Shown here in pieces: positions 1 through 8,871 of a stretch of 64,000 nucleotides of DNA (the first letter of the stretch is position 1; each line of letters opens with the position of its first letter). Made by a program: the position numbers and the translations under genes. The notes under the pieces were generated by a model. It saw only the letters and a list, made by a program, of their open reading frames with translations, was not told the origin of the DNA and ran no database searches. Origin of the DNA: Xanthomarina gelatinilytica (GTDB taxonomy: Bacteria; Bacteroidota; Bacteroidia; Flavobacteriales; Flavobacteriaceae); the NCBI RefSeq assembly GCF_000348685.1, contig NZ_ANLA01000004.1, forward strand, positions 837,091-901,090. The letters run 5' to 3'.

Positions 1-258
1 GGTTCTTAAATCGCTAACATTATTATAATTGGCTTTAAGTTGTGCAAGGTGTTCCTGAGCTCTTGTTACATGGCTTGTAGCTTGATGAATGGGCATTTCT
101 AGGCAAAGGACTTCCAAACCTGTTTTTGCACAAAGGGTTGAAGTGACTGCAGAATCAATACCTCCGGAAATACCTACAACAAAACCGTTTACTTTGGCGT
201 TTAAGGCATAATCTTTAAGCCATTTTACTATGTGATGAACCACTTTTTCTGTTTGCAT
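1..258 (-). CDS. nadE: NAD+ synthase, N-terminal part (cut by window edge)
   Basis: Reading leftward from an ATG at 256-258 gives 86 codons that run off the window edge. Residues 28-36 read VGISGGIDS, the SGGxDS ATP-pyrophosphatase loop of the N-type ATP pyrophosphatases. Together with the following CAKTGLEVLCLEMPIHQ stretch this fits NAD synthetase, which converts deamido-NAD+ to NAD+ in the cytoplasm at the expense of ATP. It is divergent from gldB, and nadE next to gldB-gldC is a usual arrangement in Flavobacteriaceae. Only the first third is visible, so whether the enzyme uses ammonia or glutamine cannot be judged directly, although the lack of an N-terminal nitrilase domain points to the ammonia-dependent form. 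Confidence 0.85.
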   Translation of the reverse strand, partial: MQTEKVVHHIVKWLKDYALNAKVNGFVVGISGGIDSAVTSTLCAKTGLEVLCLEMPIHQATSHVTRAQEHLAQLKANYNNVSDLRT

Positions 259-285
259 TTTAAACGTATTTTAAACAAAGTACCT

Positions 286-293
286 TACCTTTG
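286..293 (+). promoter_or_regulatory. candidate -7 element of the gldB promoter
   Basis: TACCTTTG matches the Bacteroidota -7 consensus TAnnTTTG and lies 58 bp upstream of the gldB start. No good TTG sits at the expected -33 distance, so only half of the promoter is supported. Confidence 0.35.
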
Positions 294-351
294 CCCAACA
301 AAAGTAAAAGAAACACCTAATTAATAAAAATTAACAACCTATTAGTTTTTT

Positions 352-1314
352 ATGAAGAATTTTAGTTTACTGATATTTCTGTTTGTAATTGTATTTTCTT
401 GTAAGAACGACAACAAGATTGAAAAGGAGATTGCCAAGATAGACGTTGATTTTATTGTGGAGAGGTTTGATAAGGCTTTTGGAGAAACAACACCAGAAAA
501 TCTGGCAGAGACCAAAATAGCCTATCCATTTATGTTTTCGGAAAAATATCCGGACTCTTTTTGGATCGCGAAAGTAAACGACACCTTGCAACAGCAATTA
601 ACACAAGAAACAGCTCGTGTTTTTCCAGAGTTGAAGCAAGAAAAAGAAGAAATCATACAGCTTTTTCAGCATCTTGAATACTATTTTCCAGAATTTAAGA
701 CACCTCGAGTGGTCACTACTACCTCCAATGTGGATTATAGAAATAAAGTGATCGTGACAGATACCATTGTTTTAATTTCCTTGGACACCTATTTAGGGAA
801 GGACCATGAATTTTATCAAGGCATTCAAAAGTACTTGAGGGAAAACTTCTCCAAAGACCAAATGGTGGTGGATTTGGCAGCTGCTTATGCAGAGAGGTAC
901 ATCTATCAAAAACCACCAAAATCATTATTGGACGAAATGATTTATTACGGGAAACAACTTTATTTTAAAGATGTGGTCATTCCTTTTAAAACAGATGCCG
1001 AAAAAATAGGTTATACGCAAGACCAATTGGATTGGGCAGCAGCAAACGAAACAGAGATTTGGCGCTATTTTGTTGAGAAAGAGCTTTTGTTCAGTACAGA
1101 TTCCAAACTTCCCAACAGGTTTATAAATCCAGCTCCGTTTTCTAAGTTTTATTTGGAGGAAATAGATACTGAATCCCCTGGACAGATAGGAAGATATATG
1201 GGTTGGCAGATAGTTAGGGCTTATATGGCCCATAACGAGGTGTCCTTGAAGGATATGCTGCAAAAAGAACCCACAGAGATTTTTAATAATTCAAATTTTA
1301 AACCTAAAAAATAA
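352..1314 (+). CDS. gldB: Gliding motility lipoprotein GldB
   Basis: A 320-residue lipoprotein. The N-terminus MKNFSLLIFLFVIVFSC is a short hydrophobic signal ending in a lipobox cysteine (residue 17). The body, with KIDVDFIVERFDKAF near residue 30 and the late motif GRYMGWQIVRAYM, is typical of GldB, a membrane-anchored protein required for gliding in Flavobacterium johnsoniae. Its molecular role is not settled; it has distant similarity to DUF2268-type peptidase folds. The gene directly abuts gldC (the TAA is followed at once by the gldC ATG), so the two are co-transcribed. The length is normal for the family. Confidence 0.93.
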   Translation: MKNFSLLIFLFVIVFSCKNDNKIEKEIAKIDVDFIVERFDKAFGETTPENLAETKIAYPFMFSEKYPDSFWIAKVNDTLQQQLTQETARVFPELKQEKEEIIQLFQHLEYYFPEFKTPRVVTTTSNVDYRNKVIVTDTIVLISLDTYLGKDHEFYQGIQKYLRENFSKDQMVVDLAAAYAERYIYQKPPKSLLDEMIYYGKQLYFKDVVIPFKTDAEKIGYTQDQLDWAAANETEIWRYFVEKELLFSTDSKLPNRFINPAPFSKFYLEEIDTESPGQIGRYMGWQIVRAYMAHNEVSLKDMLQKEPTEIFNNSNFKPKK

Positions 1315-1647
1315 ATGGCAAATACAACTTCTACCATAGAGCTTAAAGTAGAATTAGACGACAATAGGATTCCAGAGAAATTGCTTTGGACAGCCGAAGA
1401 TGGAGGCATAAACAACGAAGAGGCCAAAGCCATGTTGCTTTCTGTTTGGGACAGTAAAGCACAAGAAACCTTACGGATTGATCTTTGGACCAAAGATATG
1501 CCTGTGGATGAAATGAAATTGTTTTTTCATCAAACCCTTGTGGCCATGAGCGATACTTTTCATAGAGCTACCCAAGATGAAAAAATGACAGCTACCATGA
1601 AAGACTTTTGCGATTATTTTGCCGAAAAACTAGAGCTTAAAAAATAA
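1315..1647 (+). CDS. gldC: Gliding motility protein GldC
   Basis: A 110-residue soluble cytoplasmic protein with no signal peptide. The sequence (IELKVELDDNRIPEKLLW at the start, MKDFCDYFAEKLELKK at the end) is characteristic of GldC, which is encoded directly behind gldB in gliding flavobacteria and is thought to assist GldB. Its start codon follows the gldB stop without a spacer, consistent with translational coupling. A hairpin begins right after its stop codon. Confidence 0.93.
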   Translation: MANTTSTIELKVELDDNRIPEKLLWTAEDGGINNEEAKAMLLSVWDSKAQETLRIDLWTKDMPVDEMKLFFHQTLVAMSDTFHRATQDEKMTATMKDFCDYFAEKLELKK

Positions 1648-1671
1648 GAGGATTGTAAAAAAACAATCCTC
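1648..1671. terminator. bidirectional hairpin between gldC and aqpZ
   Basis: A perfect 9-bp inverted repeat, GAGGATTGT / ACAATCCTC, with a six-base loop of A. It starts directly after the gldC stop. On the minus strand it is followed by a T-rich run, so it can terminate aqpZ; on the plus strand a T run comes a few bases later. Confidence 0.7.
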
Positions 1672-1692
1672 CAATGGTTTTTAAACTTTCAT

Positions 1693-2382
1693 TTAATCGG
1701 TATTTGGAGCTAGATATTTATAAAGCAATCCTGCTAAAATAGCTCCAACTATTGGGGCTATCCAAAACAACCATAATTGTCCCATGGCCCAATCTCCAAT
1801 AAATAAAGCCTGACTGGTGCTTCTAGCTGGATTTACAGATGTGTTGGTAACCGGAATGCTAATTAAGTGGATTAAAGTGAGTGCCAAACCTATGGCGATA
1901 CCTCCAATTCCAGGAGAAGCATTTCTGTGGGTGGCACCAAGAATCACAATTAGAAACATAAAGGTCATAACAATTTCCGTTACCAAAGCAGAAGTCATGT
2001 CGTAACCCATTGGTGAATGTTCTCCATAACCATTGGCTGCAAATCCATCAGCCAGGCTAAAGCCATCGTTTCCACTGGCAATAACATATAGGATGCCAGC
2101 ACCTGCAATACCACCAAGTACTTGGGCAATAATGTAACCAGGTAGTTCTTTACCATTAAAACGGCCTCCCATCCATAACCCAATAGAAACAGCAGGATTA
2201 AAATGGGCGCCTGAGATATGGCCTACAGCATAAGCTCCTGTTAATACAGTTAAACCAAATGCAGCTGCCACACCTGCAAACCCAATACCTAGTTCTGGAA
2301 TTCCTGCAGCAAGCACAGCACTTCCGCAACCTCCCAGTACCAACCAGAAGGTTCCAATAAATTCAGCTAAAAGTTTTTTCAT
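1693..2382 (-). CDS. aqpZ: Aquaporin Z
   Basis: A 229-residue MIP-family channel with six membrane helices for passive water flow across the inner membrane. Both half-helix NPA motifs are present: [17 protein letters not shown] after helix 2 and [15 protein letters not shown] after helix 5. The N-terminus [23 protein letters not shown] is the usual AqpZ start, and the length matches the family. It is transcribed convergently with gldC, with a shared hairpin between them. No regulatory link to its neighbours is apparent. Confidence 0.95.
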   Translation of the reverse strand: MKKLLAEFIGTFWLVLGGCGSAVLAAGIPELGIGFAGVAAAFGLTVLTGAYAVGHISGAHFNPAVSIGLWMGGRFNGKELPGYIIAQVLGGIAGAGILYVIASGNDGFSLADGFAANGYGEHSPMGYDMTSALVTEIVMTFMFLIVILGATHRNASPGIGGIAIGLALTLIHLISIPVTNTSVNPARSTSQALFIGDWAMGQLWLFWIAPIVGAILAGLLYKYLAPNTD

Positions 2383-2525
2383 ATTTTCAATGATTAGTTA
2401 GTAATTAAATGATATGTAGTTAATTAGATTGAAGGTAAAAAAAAATTTAAAGTTTTTAATAAAAATAATGGTAGTATGGAATGGAATTTTTTTTAAGATT
2501 AAAAACTATTCTAAAGCAAATTGTT

Positions 2526-3287
2526 TTAATGGGTTTTTAGGGTTCCATTATAAACACGGATTCTTAAAATAAAATCGCTTGAACTGTTGTTGGTTTCAGT
2601 GTTGTTTTTGGTTTCATTAAAGATTAAGTAGAGTTCAAACTTCCAATCGTTCTTCAATTTATAACCCAATCTAGGCGAAATTCTTACCAAATCGTTAAAA
2701 CGATCGGATTTTTTTAAATTTAAAAATATCTAAAAACTCATGGGAATGTATAAGCCATTAGTGAATTTAACCACATGTTTTTTCCAATTCAGTTCGGTAG
2801 AAATCCGGTATCTTAATCGGTAACCAGCTGTCCAACCAGAGTTGTTAAATGTATTTTGAAACCGTTCTTCCAAACGTACATAGTTAATAAGATCAATGCC
2901 TTTAAGGGTGGGAATGCTAAATTTAAACCCTTGAGAGAGTCTGAATTCTAAGTTATCGTCTGCATCATAATTTTGGGTGTAGATAATTCCAGCACCCAAC
3001 ATAAACGACTCTATAAAGGGTTTTTCCAGATTTACAATACCCAAACTTTTTTTGTGAAGGAGATTGATGTGAGAAAGTACCAAAAATCTATTGAACACAT
3101 TGGGAGATATTTTTCTAAAACCTATTTGTGTGATTAAAACCTTCAAACTGTCTATGTTGTTATTAAAATTGTAATCCAACCATAGCTGTTGGTTTACTTT
3201 TACGTCTTGATCTTTACTAAAATCTTGGGCCTTAACATGAAAGCTTAACAAAACAATCCAAAACAAATAAAGAAATTGATGTTTCAT
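2526..3287 (-). pseudogene. DUF2490 outer-membrane protein gene interrupted by an in-frame TAG
   Basis: From ATG at 3287 the frame gives a signal peptide (MKHQFLYLFWIVLLSFHVKAQ) and a beta-strand-rich DUF2490-like body ending NGLYIPMSF, then TAG at 2730-2732. The same frame continues open past this stop for 67 codons (LKKSDRFNDLVRISPRLGY..., ending NGTLKTH) to a TAA at 2526-2528, and this tail looks like the normal C-terminal strands of the family. One base change therefore explains the break, with no frameshift. Function is unknown; family members are secreted or outer-membrane barrel-like proteins. A truncated product of about 185 residues could still be made. An ATG six codons upstream (3305) is less likely to be the start because it precedes the signal peptide. 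Confidence 0.7.
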
Positions 3288-3356
3288 TACACTTTCAAAT
3301 CTCAAGAAATAACCTTTAAATTTACTGTTATTTAACCAAATGGGTTACATCGCTTC

Positions 3357-4391
3357 TCATTCCTTTTGAAAAGGGTAAATGGTTTTCCAATCGTTTTTCA
3401 TGTCTATAATGGTCCAACCTTTTTCTAAGGCCTCATCCAAACCTTTGTTGAATTGCCCTATATGTGATTCCCTGTCGTAGGCCCATTCCCTGTCTGCATC
3501 TGTATGATGTAAATATAGCTGAAAGGATTTGTATGGGTTTGAATCTGTCCATTGCATCATTTGTAAGTCGCCATCGGAATTTCCAGAAGCAAAAACAGGC
3601 TTTCTTCCTATAAATTTATTTATACCAACGGGTTTTCCTGCTTTATCGTCTATAAAATCAATTTTTGATAAACGTCTTATAACTGGGGCTCCATTGTTAT
3701 AATCATATTCGGTAGCGATACTGCTTCCAACTACTTGATCTTTGGGAATGCCGTAAGCTTCTTCAACCCAAGGCCTCATAAATTCTATGCCTCCACCAGA
3801 AACTATAAAGGTTTTAAAATCGTTGGTTCTTAAATAGTCTAAAAGTTCTAACATAGGTTGATAGATTAATTGGTTATAGGGTTTGTTGAATCTTGGATGC
3901 TGGGCAGTTTCCAACCAATTTTTCACCAACAGTTCAAATTCATCTGTGGTTATACCAGCATGTGTTGCCATGATCAACTCCATAATCCCCTTTTCACCTG
4001 AAGCGATCAATGTTTTCATGTCATTTTCCAATACCGCTTTAAAAGGCTGTTTGTTCTGCCATTCTGGATGGTCTTTTGCAAGTTCTTTTACCCGATCCAT
4101 AGCAAAGAACAACTGGAAATAAGCTGGTTGTTCGGACCATAAATTGCCATCATTGTCAAAGGTTGCTATTCTGTCTATTTCTGGAATAAAATTGGCACTT
4201 TCTTTATTGGTCACATCTTTGATATAATCTATAATGGCTGCTTTGGTTTTGCCTTCGTTCCATGAAGGAAGAGGATCTATTTTAAAGCTGGTAGTATCCT
4301 TGACCACAATTTCCACTTGCTTGTTTTCAGATTTTTTCAAACAACCTGTTAAAAGCAAAAAACTAATGCTTAGAATGGCAATATTTTTCAT
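3357..4391 (-). CDS. HAD-superfamily phosphatase-like lipoprotein
   Basis: 344 residues. MKNIAILSISFLLLTGC is a lipoprotein signal with the cysteine at 17. The HAD signature follows: ATFDNDGNLW near residue 77 (motif I, DxDGT-like, with N at the second-Asp neighbour position), FIVSGGG near 195 (motif II Ser region) and FASGNSDGDLQMMQW near 267 (motif IV acidic pair). This resembles secreted phosphoserine-phosphatase-like HAD hydrolases that act in the periplasm or at the cell surface. The substrate cannot be read from the sequence. It lies 21 bp upstream of the next leftward reading frame's territory and may be co-transcribed with the 4413-4955 gene. Confidence 0.75.
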   Translation of the reverse strand: MKNIAILSISFLLLTGCLKKSENKQVEIVVKDTTSFKIDPLPSWNEGKTKAAIIDYIKDVTNKESANFIPEIDRIATFDNDGNLWSEQPAYFQLFFAMDRVKELAKDHPEWQNKQPFKAVLENDMKTLIASGEKGIMELIMATHAGITTDEFELLVKNWLETAQHPRFNKPYNQLIYQPMLELLDYLRTNDFKTFIVSGGGIEFMRPWVEEAYGIPKDQVVGSSIATEYDYNNGAPVIRRLSKIDFIDDKAGKPVGINKFIGRKPVFASGNSDGDLQMMQWTDSNPYKSFQLYLHHTDADREWAYDRESHIGQFNKGLDEALEKGWTIIDMKNDWKTIYPFQKE

Positions 4392-4412
4392 GGTTTTTTT
4401 ATTTAAATTAAG

Positions 4413-4955
4413 TTAAAATTTTCGAGCAATACCTATACCCAAAGAGAATGAATTGTAGGCACTGAATTTTATGTCGTTTGTAATGTTGCTCACAAGTTCC
4501 CAGTTTTCGTGAAATGGATAACCGTATTCTATTCCTAGACGCAATAAGGCAAAATTTTCTTCTTTTGAAAATTCCCCACCAAGTCCCAATAAAGCAGAAA
4601 AGTTTTTGCAAAATTTATAAGAGCCAACAATGGCTGGAGCTATAGGGGAACTGCGTTCTACCATGTTGTTCTCTTCAGAAAATGTTTCCACTGTAAAATC
4701 CTCAATAACAATGTCTGTATGGAGTCCGATAGCCCATTTGTCATTTATTTCATAATTGTAATTGAGTTCAAAAGACGGAGCAGATATCCATGTTTTTTCT
4801 CCATTCTCATTTAGCGCTTCTTGAATTTGCGTGTGTGCCAATAAGAACTGAATGGAATGGTGTTTTTCTTCTGAATTTGTATTTTCTTGTGCTTTAGAAA
4901 TATTGGGAATATATATAAAGACAAATAAAAGAAAATTGAAAACAGTTTTTTTCAT
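4413..4955 (-). CDS. Secreted protein, probable small outer-membrane beta-barrel
   Basis: 180 residues with a signal peptide (MKKTVFNFLLFVFIYIPNISKAQ). The body has alternating hydrophobic strands (SFELNYNYEINDKWAIGLHTDIV, GLGGEFSKEENFALLRLGIEYGY) and ends in GIGIARKF, where a terminal phenylalanine is usual for outer-membrane barrels. No catalytic motif is visible and I do not recognise a named family. It is located 21 bp before the HAD lipoprotein on the same strand, so the two may share a transcript. Confidence 0.6.
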   Translation of the reverse strand: MKKTVFNFLLFVFIYIPNISKAQENTNSEEKHHSIQFLLAHTQIQEALNENGEKTWISAPSFELNYNYEINDKWAIGLHTDIVIEDFTVETFSEENNMVERSSPIAPAIVGSYKFCKNFSALLGLGGEFSKEENFALLRLGIEYGYPFHENWELVSNITNDIKFSAYNSFSLGIGIARKF

Positions 4956-5053
4956 TGGTTGGTTTTGTCTTTTAATGGGTTAGGATTAAAATTAAACTTT
5001 TTAATGAAGCTGTCAAAAGAAAATTTTAAGCTTTATCAAAATTGATATACTAA

Positions 5054-5088
5054 AACACTAAAGACATTTTAGAAATATCTTTAGTGTT
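5054..5088 (-). terminator. inverted repeat downstream of the 5223-6017 gene
   Basis: An 11-bp perfect stem, AACACTAAAGA / TCTTTAGTGTT, with a 13-base loop, followed on the minus strand by TTTTA. It lies about 135 bp after the stop of the leftward barrel-protein gene and may be its terminator. Confidence 0.45.
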
Positions 5089-5222
5089 AGTTCGTGACGT
5101 GCTTTTCTTTTTTTTTATTGAATCTAAAAACGCCATGTCTCTTTAACATCAATCATGATTTTTTTTTTAATATATCTATCAACGATCATCCTCATGGTTA
5201 ATATTGCTGTAGTTTGATGATT

Positions 5223-6017
5223 TTATTTGTATTTCAGAATAAAAGTTGCTTGAGCCTGAATCAACCAATCGGCATCTGTGGGATGAGCTATAAATTTATA
5301 CACACCTGCTTTTACATTTATGGGTAGGTATCTATTGTGAGTGATCAGTTTTCCGGCACCAACTCCCAAAGGAATGGTCCATTGATTGTTGTTTGTGGCA
5401 TTCCAATCAGCCGTAATGTTTGGATTGGAATACAGGTACCAACCATTCTTTAAATTTTTGGATAGTAGAATCTGTGTGTATAGGTAATTGACATTCTGAG
5501 CATTGCTAGGGCCAGCAACGGAAAAGTAATTTTGTAATATTAGGCCATAGGTTAGGCCATTGCTTTGTTTTAAAGCTGCCAGAGAAGGTCCGATGGAAAA
5601 TTTTTCAAAGCCCAATCCTTCTATGCCTGTAGGCAACATAAGGGCAGGACCAGCTCCCCAAGAAAAACTGCCTTCTTTTGCAGGTGTAATGGTTCCAGTG
5701 AACATGACATTTCCAACCCCATTGCTATAGCTTGATGTTGTGGGAACATTCATAAATGGAACAAAGGCACGTGTAATCAACAACCAGTTCTCTGTAAGTC
5801 TTACAGGAATTACAGCTTGTAAGTTAAGGATGTTGGAATTCTTGTTGTTAATGGGTAGATTATAATCCAAAGGAATGCTTGCCATGTTGGCAATGGGGTT
5901 TTGAATTTTATCCTGTAAACTTTTGCCGTCTTCAGGATCTGCACTTGTTCTGTTCTCTTGTGCCATTAAAGGAATTGCAACCAGCATGGCAAACGCACAT
6001 AGAAATTGTCTTTTCAT
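5223..6017 (-). CDS. Outer-membrane barrel protein of the type often annotated neuromedin U-like
   Basis: 264 residues with a clear signal peptide (MKRQFLCAFAMLVAIPLMAQ). The body is rich in Asn, aromatic residues and short amphipathic strands (IPLDYNLPINNKNSNILNLQAVIPVRL, WGAGPALMLPTG, YLYSNPNITADW, IPLGVGAGKL) and ends QAQATFILKYK. This pattern matches the porin-like secreted proteins of Proteobacteria and Bacteroidota that carry the misleading automatic name neuromedin U. Substrate and function are unknown. It stands alone, preceded by a long non-coding stretch. Confidence 0.6.
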   Translation of the reverse strand: MKRQFLCAFAMLVAIPLMAQENRTSADPEDGKSLQDKIQNPIANMASIPLDYNLPINNKNSNILNLQAVIPVRLTENWLLITRAFVPFMNVPTTSSYSNGVGNVMFTGTITPAKEGSFSWGAGPALMLPTGIEGLGFEKFSIGPSLAALKQSNGLTYGLILQNYFSVAGPSNAQNVNYLYTQILLSKNLKNGWYLYSNPNITADWNATNNNQWTIPLGVGAGKLITHNRYLPINVKAGVYKFIAHPTDADWLIQAQATFILKYK

Positions 6018-6912
6018 GAGTTGATAGGTTTAAAATGAAACAAATAATTTGCTATCAATCAGACTAAAAGTGTGTTTTAGGGAGAACGGTTGTCAAGAAT
6101 AAAGATACTTAAAAAAGTTTTTTAAATAAATTAAATAAGAAATATTAATTATTCAATGCCACCTGGCTTAAAAAGATGTATTATTTTTTAAAATTATTCT
6201 AGTATTGGCTATTAAGTATAAAGTAAATTTAACTCCATAGGTAGTATTTGGGTTGTGTATTTAACCATAACAAATTATTTTGCAAAAATATTTTTATGGT
6301 TTTCCTAATATACAGGTTAATTTTATGATGCTTATTTCCATCTTTTTTTGCATTTAATCGATAAGATTTATATTACAAAGTCTTACAAATTAACATTGCC
6401 AATTTTTACTACCTCACTTCATACAGTTGCATATTGAATTAGGCTTCTTAAAGTTGCCTAAAGACTGTTTACATAGTGGTGATTTTTTAGTATAATACAC
6501 TAGCAAAAAATTAGTTCTTGGAGAAGCAAACGGTGTTGCAATGTTGTTTTTATTTAACAGTCAACATGCACTGTCTTTGCTTTCAGGTTAATTGTTTTTG
6601 ATTTCAATTTTATGGACCTATATTAGGTTTAGAAAATGTTACGTTTATATAAAAGTGTATGTCATTTTATTTAGGTATCAAACTTATTGATTAAATTGTA
6701 TAAAATGAACACTGTTAATTGTATACCATAAAGAATTAACAAAAATGGTAAAAGGAAACTAGCTTCTTTAGATTTAGGAAATATGACCCTAAAAAAGTTG
6801 GAAATTAAATGTTAAAAGAGCATTTTAATACTACCAATGGATTTAAAAATGTCTAAACAGTAAAATAAGGATTCATATACATTTGATATGGAAAAGTGGG
6901 TATATGATGCGT
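6018..6912. other. 895-bp region without a recognisable gene
   Basis: Very AT-rich, with stops in all frames and no stretch I can relate to a protein family, unlike the region behind the tRNA at 42.8 kb. It contains only weak structures: an 8-bp inverted repeat AACCATAA/TTATGGTT (about 6262-6302) and TTAGGC/GCCTAA (about 6438-6463). It must hold the promoter of the leftward 5223-6017 gene. A promoter-like TACATTTG at 6878-6885 faces right, where no rightward gene follows. Confidence 0.5.
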
Positions 6913-7491
6913 TTATTTTTTAATGGGGTCAACAGGGAATCTTTTCATAAGTTTTTTAATGTTCTTGGGAATGGATTTCTCTCTTTTTTCTGATTTTTCT
7001 TGAACTTCAGTGGTCATGTCTCCTTGCCATATTAATTTTTTTTGTGCGGTATCATACAGGTCAATAACAATAGTGCCTTCTCTGTATTCATTTTCACTAA
7101 GAGATGTAGAGGCACTACCAACACCTCCATAAATACCTCTTCCAAACCCCCATCGTCCAGCATAACCCAATCCACCATTAAAGTTGGTATATGCTGTAAT
7201 GTTAGATTTATTCTTTATAACTAAATATAGTGTTACTGTGGCATCGCCATTTGCATCTACCAGTTTAATGCCTCTAGAGTTAAATTCGTTTGTTAAAGCA
7301 TCTGTGATTCTTTTTTTGTCGAAATCGTTTAAAATTTTGTCACTTTCTTTTTCCCAGCCTCCAAAGCTAACTGTTTTATATTTTTTGAAATCTGTACTTT
7401 TATCATAGTCACTGTTTACTTGTGCAATACTGTTACTTGTAAAAATGAATATTGTGACTAGGATACCGAATGTATTGAATAGATTTTTCAT
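6913..7491 (-). CDS. DUF4136 domain-containing secreted protein
   Basis: 192 residues with a signal peptide (MKNLFNTFGILVTIFIFTSNSIAQ). The DUF4136 pattern is clear: SDYDKSTDFKKYKTVSFGG after the signal, DFDKKRITDALTNEFNSRGIKL in the middle, and EGTIVIDLYDTAQKKLIWQGDMT towards the end, with a Gly-rich GLGYAGRWGFGRGIYGG insert. The function of the family is unknown; members are exported and many are lipoproteins, but this one lacks a lipobox. It is a single leftward gene between rodA and the gene-free region. Confidence 0.85.
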   Translation of the reverse strand: MKNLFNTFGILVTIFIFTSNSIAQVNSDYDKSTDFKKYKTVSFGGWEKESDKILNDFDKKRITDALTNEFNSRGIKLVDANGDATVTLYLVIKNKSNITAYTNFNGGLGYAGRWGFGRGIYGGVGSASTSLSENEYREGTIVIDLYDTAQKKLIWQGDMTTEVQEKSEKREKSIPKNIKKLMKRFPVDPIKK

Positions 7492-7593
7492 AAAATGTTA
7501 CTGTGTAATGATATATAGATGATTAGTATTGAAAAATAAAGGTAAAAAAAAATCTTAAAATATCGTTTTATAATAAATGGAGTAATTAAATTT

Positions 7594-8871
7594 TTACCAC
7601 TCATTAATTCTATTGGAATCCAGTTTAATAAAAATAAACAATAAAATAGTAAAGCCCCAAAGTCCTGAGCCACCATAGCTAAAGAAAGGTAACGGAATTC
7701 CAATGGTTGGTATCAATCCCATAACCATGCCTATATTAATCATGAAATGGAAAAAAAGTATGGATGCCACACTGTAGCCATAGACACGACTAAATTGTGA
7801 CTTTTGTAGTTCGGAAAGGTGCAAAATACGGAGTAATAACAGGACAAAAAGCACTACTACAAAAGTGGTACCAGCAAAACCCCATTCTTCGCCAACTGTA
7901 CTGAAAATGTAATCAGTATGCTGTTCTGGAACAAATTTTCCTGTAGTTCTAGTGCCTTCCAAAAACCCTTTGCCAGTTAAACCTCCAGAGCTTATGGCTT
8001 TTTCAGATTCGTAGAGATTGTATAAAATATCCCTTCTCATTTGGGCAATTTTATCAGGATCTTTTTCCAGTCTTAACCACAAGCTTATTCGGTCTTGTTG
8101 ATGAGGTTGCAGAATGTTTTGATAGAAAAATTTAATCCCAAAACTTAAAACCAAACAGGTTGCAATAGCAAATAGGGTTTGTAGTATTCGAGGTTTTTTT
8201 CTTCTTGTAAAGTGATAAGCCAAAATTAAAATGGTAAAGACAATTCCAGTGATCGTGGCTCCAAACTTTAATGAACTTACAGAAATAAATATAAGCAACA
8301 GACTTAGTGTCAAGTAAATTTTAGGCAGTCCTTCCCTGTAAAAAACAAAAAAGAAAGACGCGTACACAACGGTACTTCCTGCATCGTTTTGAAGTAAAAT
8401 TAAGATAGCTGGAATAGCTATAATTATAAAGGCTTTAATTTGGTCTTTAAAATTTTTTATATCTGTTTGTAAATCGCTTAAAAACTTTGCAACAGCAAGA
8501 GCTGTTGCAGCTTTGGCAAATTCACTGGGTTGAATGGTCATACCACCAATGGCATACCAAGAGGTAGCACCATTTACATTTTTTCCGGCAATAAACAAAC
8601 CAACCAATGACAACATGGAGACAATGTAAATAATACTTGAGAAACGTTCATAAAATTTTGATTCTATGGAAAGAATAAGAATAATCAATAAAACCGTTAA
8701 GGCTATAAACATCAACTGCTTGCCATAAGGTTGGGAAAAATCAAAATAATCAATGGTTTCCCCAACATGAGAAGCAGATAAGATGTTTAGCCAACCAAAA
8801 CCAACAAGCAGTAAAAATATGATGATGGTGATCCAATCGAACCTAAAATGTCTATTTGTCTCTCTATACAT
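7594..8871 (-). CDS. rodA: Rod shape-determining peptidoglycan polymerase RodA (SEDS family)
   Basis: A 425-residue polytopic inner-membrane protein of the SEDS family, which polymerises lipid II into glycan strands in the elongasome together with PBP2. Recognisable segments are the ASSWYA-like GATSWYAIGGMTIQPSEFAK region, where the conserved periplasmic and cytoplasmic loops lie, the long loop LLYNLYESEKAISSGGLTGKGFLEG, and the C-terminal IPTIGIPLPFFSYGGSG motif. It is the last gene of the mre operon; its ATG overlaps the mrdA stop as TAATG, indicating translational coupling. Confidence 0.95.
   Translation of the reverse strand: MYRETNRHFRFDWITIIIFLLLVGFGWLNILSASHVGETIDYFDFSQPYGKQLMFIALTVLLIILILSIESKFYERFSSIIYIVSMLSLVGLFIAGKNVNGATSWYAIGGMTIQPSEFAKAATALAVAKFLSDLQTDIKNFKDQIKAFIIIAIPAILILLQNDAGSTVVYASFFFVFYREGLPKIYLTLSLLLIFISVSSLKFGATITGIVFTILILAYHFTRRKKPRILQTLFAIATCLVLSFGIKFFYQNILQPHQQDRISLWLRLEKDPDKIAQMRRDILYNLYESEKAISSGGLTGKGFLEGTRTTGKFVPEQHTDYIFSTVGEEWGFAGTTFVVVLFVLLLLRILHLSELQKSQFSRVYGYSVASILFFHFMINIGMVMGLIPTIGIPLPFFSYGGSGLWGFTILLFIFIKLDSNRINEW

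Noticed and set aside
5093..5222. Riboswitch or structured RNA in the gap after the 5223-6017 gene
   Set aside because: It consists of simple AT-rich sequence with homopolymer runs and no conserved core motif.
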